A stretch of DNA of 10,209 nucleotides. Source: an uncultured Nitrospina sp. Its GTDB lineage: Bacteria; Nitrospinota; Nitrospinia; Nitrospinales; VA-1. Each line of letters opens with the position of its first letter. Position 1 is the first letter of the stretch. Shown here one piece after another: positions 1-5,317 of this stretch. Both the position numbers and the translations under genes were made by a program. The notes below the pieces were generated by a model. It ran no database searches and was not told the DNA's origin. It saw only the letters and a list, made by a program, of their open reading frames with translations. The DNA is taken from NCBI GenBank assembly GCA_950072225.1, contig CATMOP010000044.1:1-10209 (forward strand). The letters are read 5' to 3'.

Positions 1-262
1 TGTCTCTTCGCTCCTGAAAGTTTTCCTCGCGTTCATCGCGACGTTCCTGCCTTTGCTGTTGCATTTCTTCGCGTCGCTGTTGCATTTCTTCACGTCGTTG
101 CTGATTTTCTTCCTGTCTTTGCTGCCGCCTTTCCTGAAACGCGTCCCGACGATTCTGCAACTCTTCGCCTTCACTGGAAGACTGGCCCCAACCGTTGATC
201 GGATTCAATGCAAAGATCAAGAAAAATCCCAGCCCCGTTACCATCCGCTTAAAAACTTGCAT
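1..262 (-). CDS. Secreted Arg/Glu/Gln-rich heptad-repeat protein, partial (C-terminus beyond left edge)
   Basis: The reading frame starts at an ATG at 262 and stays open for 87 codons to the left edge, so the C-terminus is missing. The start is set by GGAGG (minus strand, 267-271) four bases upstream. Residues 1-26 look like a signal peptide: K5 and R6, then a hydrophobic stretch at about 8-20, then a small-residue region ending near G26/Q27. From about residue 36 the protein is almost only Arg, Glu and Gln with occasional Met, Asn, Phe or Asp. It shows a strict seven-residue period (NQQRREE, MQQRREE, MQQQRQE, RRDEREE at 53-80), which suggests a long charged helix or coiled coil. By inference it is exported to the periplasm or beyond. 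I do not recognise a family, and low-complexity sequence makes homology unreliable. Its leader carries unusual structure (see 263-776). Confidence 0.72.
   Translation of the reverse strand, partial: MQVFKRMVTGLGFFLIFALNPINGWGQSSSEGEELQNRRDAFQERRQQRQEENQQRREEMQQRREEMQQQRQERRDEREENFQERRD
44..106 (-). repeat. 21-bp in-frame tandem repeat encoding the heptads
   Basis: Three consecutive 21-bp units (44-64, 65-85, 86-106) encode MQQQRQE, MQQRREE and NQQRREE on the minus strand. The units at 65-85 and 86-106 differ only at a few bases, while the flanking units are more diverged but keep the seven-codon period. This pattern fits growth of the repeat by slippage or unequal crossing-over within the gene, so its length may vary between strains. 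Confidence 0.8.
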
Positions 263-280
263 AATTCCTCCGCTATTATT

Positions 281-308
281 TCAAAGAAGAAACCTGCCCC
301 TTGGCAGG
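281..308 (-). terminator. Terminator-like hairpin just upstream of the heptad-repeat gene
   Basis: Read leftward, CCTGCC (308-303), loop AAGG, and GGCAGG (298-293) form a six-pair stem followed by TTTCTTCTTT (292-283). It ends about ten bases before the GGAGG that serves the ATG at 262, so it would act as a leader terminator or attenuator. The run of C's and G's also permits an alternative CCCC/GGGG pairing. The T-tract is interrupted by C's, so strength is uncertain. Confidence 0.45.
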
Positions 309-326
309 GGACCACTAGGCCTGGCC

Positions 327-341
327 AGCGTGACGCTGGAC
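327..341. other. Six-pair GC hairpin
   Basis: CCAGCG and CGCTGG flank a three-base loop, a compact perfect inverted repeat. It lies between element copy 1 and the terminator-like hairpin at 281-308. No T-tract follows on either strand, so it is a structural element and not a terminator by itself. Confidence 0.5.
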
Positions 342-350
342 CCAACTTGT

Positions 351-389
351 GCAATAGTGCTTTCAGCCGAGATGACTCTTTGCTCGCCA
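351..389. repeat. Structured element, copy 1
   Basis: This 39-base copy begins GCAATAG and ends GCTCGCCA. The core reads CCGAG-atga-CTCTT on the plus strand, with GAG 369-371 able to pair with CTC 376-378. It matches copy 3 (691-729) without gaps at about 28 of 39 positions. Similarity continues past the end (AATAAAGC here, ATAAAAGC there). The coding strand, if it is an RNA, is unknown. Leftward it would sit in the leader of the heptad-repeat gene. Confidence 0.5.
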
Positions 390-447
390 AATAAAGCGAT
401 TGCTCGCTGGCCCCACGCCTGGTGGCCCTTTATCTAAAACCACTTGG

Positions 448-480
448 AAAAAAAAGACCGCGCTTTTGGCGTAGTCTCTT
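448..480 (-). terminator. Intrinsic terminator, leftward, with eight U's
   Basis: Read leftward, AAGAGAC (480-474) pairs with GUCUUUU. An inner CGC/GCG pairing is separated by a small bulge or internal loop, and the loop is A-rich. Eight consecutive T's follow on the minus strand (A's at 448-455). No T-tract follows on the plus strand, so the direction is clear. It would stop transcripts coming from the 296-residue gene or from a promoter within 490-776. Confidence 0.65.
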
Positions 481-489
481 AAATAAAAA

Positions 490-518
490 ATAATTGAGGT
501 ATTTACTGGTTTTGTCAA
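490..518 (-). promoter_or_regulatory. Sigma-70-type promoter reading leftward
   Basis: A perfect TTGACA -35 (518-513) is separated by 17 bases from AATTAT (495-490), which matches the TATAAT -10 at four of six positions. The surroundings are A+T-rich. The predicted start, about 483, falls exactly at the base of the terminator at 448-480. The transcript would therefore be about 35 bases unless it reads on toward the heptad-repeat gene 220 bases away. Prediction is by eye only. Confidence 0.45.
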
Positions 519-627
519 TCGGCATTTGGATGAAATTTTAGCAGTTTCCCATATTAATTTTAAATTCCATGAAAAATCCAAATCTATAGTTCCCCTGAAA
601 CCCACCCGCTCCCGCGGGAGGAAATTC

Positions 628-667
628 GCAAAGGCTTGTCAAGCCGAGACAACTCTTTAGCTAGCCA
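628..667. repeat. Structured element, copy 2
   Basis: This 40-base copy begins GCAAAGG and ends GCTAGCCA, with core CCGAG-acaa-CTCTT (GAG 646-648 with CTC 653-655). It also has an extra inverted repeat, GGCTT/AAGCC (633-645), directly before the core. GCAAAG at its start can pair with CTTTaGC near its end, giving a possible three-stem fold on the plus strand. A GC-rich hairpin, CCCGC/GCGGG, lies just to its left at about 605-619. Confidence 0.5.
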
Positions 668-690
668 CCCTCTAGCAAGAGAAGCAAACA

Positions 691-729
691 GCAATAGCCT
701 ATTAAACCGAGAGGTCTCTTAGATAGCCA
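691..729. repeat. Structured element, copy 3
   Basis: This 39-base copy begins GCAATAG and ends GATAGCCA, with core CCGAG-aggt-CTCTT (GAG 709-711 with CTC 716-718). It starts 63 bases after copy 2. It is preceded by a small CTCT/AGAG hairpin (about 670-681), as copies 1 and 2 are also preceded by hairpins. The loop differs in all three copies while the GAG and CTC arms stay fixed. Confidence 0.5.
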
Positions 730-753
730 ATAAAAGCTGAGGAAGAATACTAC

Positions 754-777
754 GGCCCCGGAGGTTCTCCGGGTGCC
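754..777. terminator. GC-rich hairpin at the end of the 296-residue gene
   Basis: CCCGGAG (757-763) and CTCCGGG (767-773) form a seven-pair stem with a GTT loop. GGC/GCC can extend it to ten pairs with one bulged base, touching the stop codon. Its position fits a 3'-end structure for the leftward gene, but the following minus-strand bases are not a clean U-tract. On the plus strand the stem is followed by TATTTT, so it may act better rightward, ending any transcript of the repeat elements. Confidence 0.4.
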
Positions 778-1667
778 TATTTTGGGGAAGGTTTGTTGAG
801 TTCTTTCAAAATCGACTCGGCTTCTGCCTCCACTTCTTCCCGCTTTCTCCACTCCCAGATTTTCAAATGGGAACCCATATAATAAGAATGGTCCAAAAGG
901 GATTCACCATCCATCGCTCCCCACCTTCCGTCCTCCGTCGCGGTCAGTGCTTCATAAATGGGGTTTTCCACCGAAGTAAAAAAAAGTTCCTTATCCTCGG
1001 GACTGATGGGTTTCCCCAGCAGGACTTTTATAGATGAATCATCCATTTCATAATCGTCTTTAATGGATTTCAACGCCTCTTCCCGGGAACTGCCATCTTT
1101 CATTTTCTCGTCAATCTTATCCTCAATCGCTTTGTTTCGCTTGGCGAAGGGATAATGCGTGTAGCCCAGGTCTCGACCAATATGAAAATCCAAATCCGGA
1201 AAATATAAATAGGCCCAGTCATCAAAATCGATCTGAATGCCCTCAGAAATGCCATATTCCTTGGCCTTTTCAGGGGATTCCAGAACCAACTGATTGTGGA
1301 TTTTCACAAACCGTTTCATGCTGTCATAAACCAGCGCATGAAAATAGGCGTTCATTCGGTACCAGTTATTGGAAGAGTTATGACCATTGACCAGTTTCCT
1401 GAGTAGGAGCATGATCGTTTCCGCATCGGCAAATCGGTGGGAATTGGGGAAAGCACTCTTGAGATAATCGCTCAGCTTTTTTTCATCCCCCTCCAATTTT
1501 TGAGTATTGAGTTGCAAATGGTTCTTCGCGTAATCCAGCGCATGATAAACCAAGCGCTCGTGGTTCAGTTTTCGCTGGTACTCCATATACTGTTTCAACT
1601 CATCGTCTTCAGACTCTTTCGAGATTTTAGGCTGACCCTGGGTGATATCTTTGGCAAAAGCTAACAT
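777..1667 (-). CDS. Unrecognised 296-residue cytoplasmic-type protein
   Basis: The frame is intact, from an ATG at 1667 to a TAG at 777-779. A weak purine-rich site, AAAGAGAGA, lies just upstream of the start. I do not recognise the family. The protein is highly charged, has no signal peptide and no membrane-length hydrophobic stretch, so it is probably soluble. It is His- and aromatic-rich in places: N101-H110 (NWYRMNAYFH), 148-175 with several Asp, Tyr and Phe plus H162 and H171, and H260-H267. A Lys/Glu/Asp-rich helix-like segment covers about 176-210, and another Glu-rich one lies at 273-290. No known catalytic motif is visible. It is followed by the hairpin at 754-777 and stands alone, divergent from hflK, so its neighbours give no functional hint. 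Confidence 0.75.
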   Translation of the reverse strand: MLAFAKDITQGQPKISKESEDDELKQYMEYQRKLNHERLVYHALDYAKNHLQLNTQKLEGDEKKLSDYLKSAFPNSHRFADAETIMLLLRKLVNGHNSSNNWYRMNAYFHALVYDSMKRFVKIHNQLVLESPEKAKEYGISEGIQIDFDDWAYLYFPDLDFHIGRDLGYTHYPFAKRNKAIEDKIDEKMKDGSSREEALKSIKDDYEMDDSSIKVLLGKPISPEDKELFFTSVENPIYEALTATEDGRWGAMDGESLLDHSYYMGSHLKIWEWRKREEVEAEAESILKELNKPSPK

Positions 1668-1745
1668 TTTTCTCTCTTTAAAATTGGTTTGGAAAATTTC
1701 AGGGAAACTCTATTTATTCGGACAGTTTCTCAACAGCAACTCGCA

Positions 1746-1766
1746 GGCCCTTATTCTATAAGGGCC
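1746..1766. other. Perfect eight-pair hairpin in the divergent promoter region
   Basis: GGCCCTTA (1746-1753) and TAAGGGCC (1759-1766) flank a five-base loop. Neither strand has a following T-run. The dyad covers the possible leftward -10, so an operator for a dimeric regulator is as likely as an RNA hairpin. Confidence 0.5.
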
Positions 1767-1783
1767 GCTCATGATAAAAGCAA
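1755..1783 (-). promoter_or_regulatory. Possible promoter for the 296-residue gene
   Basis: Read leftward, TTGCTT (1783-1778) is followed after exactly 17 bases by TATAGA (1760-1755). The resulting leader would be about 80 bases. Both boxes are imperfect, but position and spacing fit. The -10 sits inside the arm of the inverted repeat 1746-1766. Confidence 0.35.
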
Positions 1784-1962
1784 TTTTTAGAGATGCCTCT
1801 CATTTTGACGTTTTAGGAGATTGATTTCAAGGTATTTTAATCTGCCAACACTATTTGTCTTTCTTATAATGCTATGGGCTTAGCCAGTATATTGACAAGA
1901 CCCAGGTAGTCTGATAGCGTAGCGCAATTATTATGATGTTTTATTTTTTGGTGATATAGAGC

Positions 1963-3006
1963 ATGCCCTGGGACGATTTACACGAGGCGAAAGGCCCCGA
2001 AGACCGATTTAAAGGAAGTGGTGGAGGGGGTGGAGGCCCGCTAAAACCACCTTTTGATATTCCACAAATTAAAATTCCGCAGTTCAAACCCTCCATGGTG
2101 TTATGGATTATCCTTGGCTTGCTTGTGGTATGGATTGTGCCGGGAACTTTTTATTTTGTCGAACCGGATGAGGAAGGCGTGGTCACCCGATTTGGGAAAT
2201 TTCACCGCACCGCTTCACCGGGTTTGCATTTCAAGTTTCCATCTCCCATCGAGCATGCCGCAACACCCGCAATTCGTCAGGTTCGGAGAGCAGAAATCGG
2301 CTTCAGGGCTTCCGAAGGAAGGCCCATACAGAAGGTTCCCGCCGAATCCCTTATGCTGACCGGCGACCAGAATATTATTGATATCAATCTCGTTGTTCAG
2401 TACCGGATCATGGATTCGGTTGCCTTCCTGTTCAATGTGCGACGGCCGCATAAACTGATTCGCGATGCTGCAGAGACAGTCATTCGCGGAATCACCGGTA
2501 GCAAAAATATTGATGAAGCGTTGACCACCGGCAAAGCGGAAATTCAGATTCTCGCCCAGGAGCAGATTCAAGCACTTCTTGATAAATATGAATCCGGCCT
2601 GCAGATCGTGACCGTTCAGCTTCAGGATGTACACCCCCCGGAGCAGGTCGCGGCCGCGTTCAAGGATGTTGTCAGTGCCCGGGAAGATAAAGAACGGATG
2701 ATCAACGAAGCTCAGGGTTACCGTAACGCGGTCATCCCGGAGGCACGTGGGCAGGCCGCACAAATAGTCCGGATAGCAGAAGGCTATCGGGAGCAAGCCA
2801 TCAAAAGGGCAGAAGGTGACGCGAACCGTTTCCTGAAACAATACGAGGCGTACAAAAAAGCCCCGGAAATCACCCGCAAAAGGATTTATCTTGAGACCAT
2901 GGAAGAGATTCTGCCTAACATCAATAAGTTCATTATGGGAAAACAGGGCAGTGGCGTTTTACCGATCCTGCCTTTGGGCGGAAACCTGCTGGGAGGCAAT
3001 AGATAA
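1963..3006 (+). CDS. hflK: HflK, membrane prohibitin/SPFH-family subunit of the HflKC complex
   Basis: HflK forms with HflC a large periplasm-facing membrane cage that in E. coli binds FtsH and restrains its proteolysis. The 347 residues show the family order: a charged, Gly-rich N-terminus (glycine run about 18-25), one membrane anchor (about 44-65), and the SPFH domain from FVEPDEEGVVTRFGKF (65-80). The diagnostic LTGDQNIIDINLVVQYRI lies at 132-149. Next is VQLQDVHPPEQVAAAFKDVV (218-237), then a charged coiled-coil stretch (about 238-310). The C-terminus is Gly-rich. The start at 1963 is preceded by GGTGAT seven bases upstream. The length is somewhat below E. coli HflK (about 420) because the N- and C-terminal tails are short. 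Five bases separate it from hflC, indicating co-transcription. Confidence 0.95.
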   Translation: MPWDDLHEAKGPEDRFKGSGGGGGGPLKPPFDIPQIKIPQFKPSMVLWIILGLLVVWIVPGTFYFVEPDEEGVVTRFGKFHRTASPGLHFKFPSPIEHAATPAIRQVRRAEIGFRASEGRPIQKVPAESLMLTGDQNIIDINLVVQYRIMDSVAFLFNVRRPHKLIRDAAETVIRGITGSKNIDEALTTGKAEIQILAQEQIQALLDKYESGLQIVTVQLQDVHPPEQVAAAFKDVVSAREDKERMINEAQGYRNAVIPEARGQAAQIVRIAEGYREQAIKRAEGDANRFLKQYEAYKKAPEITRKRIYLETMEEILPNINKFIMGKQGSGVLPILPLGGNLLGGNR

Positions 3007-3011
3007 TAGCT

Positions 3012-3863
3012 ATGAAAAAAAATGCTCTGATTATAGGCGGCGTTATCGCTATCGTTATCATATCGTCTTCCATGTTCACGGTCCATATGACCCAGAACGC
3101 GGTGGTGCTGGAACTGTCGAAACCCAAAGAGATCATCACGGAGCCGGGACTTTATTTTAAGATTCCGTTCATACAGAAGGTCCGGTACTTTTCCAAACAA
3201 TTGCTGGATAACGACTCCAATCCAACCGAAGTCATCACCAAGGACAAAAAAAACCTGCTGGTTGATAACTTCACCATGTTCAGAATCGTTGACCCTTTAA
3301 AATTCCTTGAAACCGTTCGCGGGGAACGGAGTGCGCGGGCCCGTTTGGACGATATCATCTACTCCGAATTGCGGGTGGAAATTGGTACCCACGATTTGCA
3401 CGATGTGGTCACGGAAACCCGGGACTCGATTATGGCCAAGGTTACCAAGGAAGCGAACGTCAAAGCCGCGGAATATGGTATTGAGGTAGTCGAGGTACGC
3501 ATCAAGCGGACCGACCTGCCGCCCGAAGTCGCCAATTCCATTTTTAACCGGATGCGCACAGAACGTGAAAGGATCGCCATGGAATATCGGTCTGAAGGAA
3601 AAGAAGAAGCCACCAAAATTCGCGCTGAAACGGATAAGGAAAAAACCATTCTGGTCGCCCAAGCCTATAAACAGGAACAGATAGTTCGAGGTGAAGGAGA
3701 CGCCCAAGCAACTAAAATTTATGCAGATGCTTACAGCAAAGACCAAAAATTTTACACTTTCATGCGTTCCATGGAAGCTTATAAGAAATCCTTAAAAACC
3801 GACACCACTCTCCTTATGTCTGAGGATTCCGATTTCCTGGGGTTCCTGAACAAATCCAAATAA
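3012..3863 (+). CDS. hflC: HflC, partner SPFH subunit of the HflKC complex
   Basis: HflC is the second subunit of the HflKC membrane complex. The 283 residues contain an uncleaved N-terminal anchor (about 5-23), then TQNAVVLELSKPKEI opening the SPFH domain and GLYFKIPFIQKV (46-57). The family-typical EVRIKRTDLPPEVANSIFNR (161-180) runs into MRTERERIAMEYRSEG. An alanine/charged coiled coil spans about 190-245. The end FMRSMEAYKKSL...EDSDFLGFL matches the HflC C-terminal signature. The best ribosome site, GGAGG (2992-2996), is 15 bases from the ATG and inside hflK, so translation probably depends on coupling to hflK. Other FtsH or Hfl genes are not in view. Confidence 0.95.
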   Translation: MKKNALIIGGVIAIVIISSSMFTVHMTQNAVVLELSKPKEIITEPGLYFKIPFIQKVRYFSKQLLDNDSNPTEVITKDKKNLLVDNFTMFRIVDPLKFLETVRGERSARARLDDIIYSELRVEIGTHDLHDVVTETRDSIMAKVTKEANVKAAEYGIEVVEVRIKRTDLPPEVANSIFNRMRTERERIAMEYRSEGKEEATKIRAETDKEKTILVAQAYKQEQIVRGEGDAQATKIYADAYSKDQKFYTFMRSMEAYKKSLKTDTTLLMSEDSDFLGFLNKSK

Positions 3864-3883
3864 AATTTGCTCCATTGCCGGAG

Positions 3884-3917
3884 TGGCAAAAATCATGGGA
3901 TTCTCCTATTATATAAA
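3884..3917 (+). promoter_or_regulatory. Possible trkA promoter (weak)
   Basis: The 86-base hflC-trkA gap holds an A+T-rich block with TATTAT (3907-3912) and the overlapping TATAAA (3912-3917). TGGCAA (3884-3889) lies 17 bases before the first of these but matches the -35 at only three positions. An imperfect hairpin (TTTG-CTCC/GGAG-CAAA, about 3866-3890) precedes it. No T-tract follows, so it is not a clear hflC terminator. trkA may therefore be transcribed from its own promoter, from hflKC, or from both. Confidence 0.3.
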
Positions 3918-3949
3918 GTGAGAACCGTTCTCTCTATTTAACAGGTGAC

Positions 3950-5317
3950 ATGAGAATACTCATTGTGGGTTCGGGTATAGTCGGATTCAACCTTGCACAG
4001 GAACTTTCCCAGGAAGGCCATGATATCGCCATCGTGGATCAGGATCCTGAAAGAATCCGACGCATTGCTGACACGCTGGATGTTTTGGCTGTTGAAGGCA
4101 ACGCCTGCTTGCCCAGCGTACTCATGAAGGCGGGAGTCAAATCCACTGAAATGGTGATCGCGGTCACTGAGCGCGATGAAATCAATTTGCTCACCTGTTT
4201 TCTGGCCTCCCGGTTTGATGTTCCCAAGCGATTCGCAAGACTTCGCAACTGGGAGTTTAGCGAAAATGGCAGGGTTTTCTCTCCGGAAGAATTATGCATC
4301 GACCAGGCCATCAATCCCGGCCAGATCATTGTCGAAACCATCCTGAAAATTCTCGAGACTCCCGGCGTGGTCAACGTCGCGGAATTTGCCGATGGTGAAA
4401 TTCTACTGCGGGAGTTCGACGTGCCGGAAAACGCTCCCATTGCCGGCAAGACCATTCAGGACATCCGCAGTATCACGCAAATGGATTCGTTTCTGATTGT
4501 CGCCATTGTCCGCCATGGGGAACTGGTCATCCCAAAAGACCAGGATATCATTCAGGCCGGAGACCGGTTTTACACTCTGGTCGACAAGGAGTTTTTGCCT
4601 TTCCTCCTTCCCATGCTGAACCGGACCCTGGAGAGTGTGGAAAAAATCATCATTTATGGAGCCACGTCCACATCCATTCACCTGGCCAAGGCTCTGGAAG
4701 AAAATATGCGTGATGTTTGCATCATAGAACCTTCCAGGGAAAAGGCTAGTCGGGCCGCAGACAAGCTCAAACGGACACTGGTCCAGCATGGCAGTGGCAC
4801 CGACATGGACTTGTTTAACGAGATCAATATGAAGGATGCCGATTTTTTCCTGGCTCTTTCCCACGACGATGAAAGCAATATTCTTTCTGCCCTATTGGCA
4901 AAAAAGCATGGTGCCAAACGTGCCCTGGTCATCACCCACGATCCGGAATACCTGCCCATCCTGGATTCCATCGGCATGGACGTCACCATCAACCCGAGAC
5001 TCATCACGGTCAGCGCTATCCTGAAATATTTGCGCAAAGGCCAGGTGATGTCAGTTTTCAAACTGATTGAAGACGCCGAGGTGATGGAGATTGGGGTGGA
5101 TGAAAACTCTTCCATCGTCAATAAAAAAATAGGTAAAATCAAATTCCCCAAAGATGCAATCATCGGGGCGGTCCTCAGAAAGGGAGAAATGTTGCTCCCC
5201 AATGATGATGTCACTTTAGAAGCGGGTGACTCGGTCATCGTAGTGGCCCTGCCCGGAACAATCGAAAAAATCGAAAAACTGTTCGACCGTAAAAGATCCT
5301 TCCTTCCCTTCCGATGA
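3950..5317 (+). CDS. trkA: TrkA, cytoplasmic NAD-binding regulator of Trk potassium uptake
   Basis: TrkA binds nucleotides and gates the TrkH potassium channel from the cytoplasm. The 455 residues match the E. coli length (458) and have two tandem RCK units. The first Rossmann fold opens with MRILIVGSGIVG (glycines 7, 9, 12) and has D30 at the end of strand two, the NAD(H)-selecting acid. RCK_C1 covers about 140-225. The second Rossmann fold starts at 232, but its glycine loop is YGATSTS (236-242) instead of GxGxxG, while E260 keeps the acid position. RCK_C2 covers about 370-447, including PKDAIIGAVLRKGEMLLPND. AGGTGA abuts the ATG, leaving one base, which is close spacing. The stop overlaps the trkH start as ATGA, so translation is coupled. 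Confidence 0.95.
   Translation: MRILIVGSGIVGFNLAQELSQEGHDIAIVDQDPERIRRIADTLDVLAVEGNACLPSVLMKAGVKSTEMVIAVTERDEINLLTCFLASRFDVPKRFARLRNWEFSENGRVFSPEELCIDQAINPGQIIVETILKILETPGVVNVAEFADGEILLREFDVPENAPIAGKTIQDIRSITQMDSFLIVAIVRHGELVIPKDQDIIQAGDRFYTLVDKEFLPFLLPMLNRTLESVEKIIIYGATSTSIHLAKALEENMRDVCIIEPSREKASRAADKLKRTLVQHGSGTDMDLFNEINMKDADFFLALSHDDESNILSALLAKKHGAKRALVITHDPEYLPILDSIGMDVTINPRLITVSAILKYLRKGQVMSVFKLIEDAEVMEIGVDENSSIVNKKIGKIKFPKDAIIGAVLRKGEMLLPNDDVTLEAGDSVIVVALPGTIEKIEKLFDRKRSFLPFR

Larger units (their letters stand above)
263..776. other. 514-base non-protein-coding region with repeated structured elements
   Basis: No credible protein gene lies between the two leftward genes. Reading leftward from the end of the 296-residue gene, the region holds: a GC-rich hairpin (754-777), element copy 3 (691-729), copy 2 (628-667), a promoter (490-518), a terminator (448-480), copy 1 (351-389), a six-pair hairpin (327-341), and a second terminator-like hairpin (281-308) just before the ribosome binding site of the gene at 262. 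Short frames here are not supported by start sites or composition. The density of inverted repeats suggests structured RNA. On the minus strand the left half would be the 5' leader of the heptad-repeat gene. Confidence 0.6.
1668..1962. other. Divergent intergenic region, 296-residue gene / hflK
   Basis: No gene is seen in these 295 bases. They hold an eight-pair hairpin (1746-1766) that overlaps a possible leftward promoter. For the rightward hflKC pair there are only partial promoter signals: a perfect TATAAT (1865-1870) without a good -35, and a perfect TTGACA (1892-1897) followed after 17 bases by the poor TAGCGT. I could not choose between them. Confidence 0.5.

Noticed and set aside
53..394. 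Rightward open frame rich in Leu and Phe
   Set aside because: It is the antisense of the R/E/Q-rich repeat (CTT, TTC and CTG codons opposite GAA, CAG and AAG) and runs through two hairpins. The minus-strand gene has a signal peptide and a good ribosome site.
351..729. Possible CRISPR array
   Set aside because: There are only three copies, they are diverged, spacing is irregular (277 and 63 bases start to start), and no cas gene is in view.
601..737. Plus-strand copies recall c-di-GMP-I (GEMM) riboswitch pieces such as CGCAAAG and AGATAGCC after a hairpin
   Set aside because: The complete conserved core and the closing stem are not visible, copy 1 lacks the GCAAACC part, and the downstream gene lies on the opposite strand. 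Resemblance only; a covariance search would decide.
1865..1937. TATAAT (1865-1870) and TATTAT (1929-1934) as definite hflK -10 boxes
   Set aside because: Neither has a recognisable -35 at 16-18 bases, so I mention them only as partial signals.
3866..3890. Hairpin after hflC as an intrinsic terminator
   Set aside because: The stem is interrupted by a bulge and followed on the plus strand by AAATC with no T-tract.
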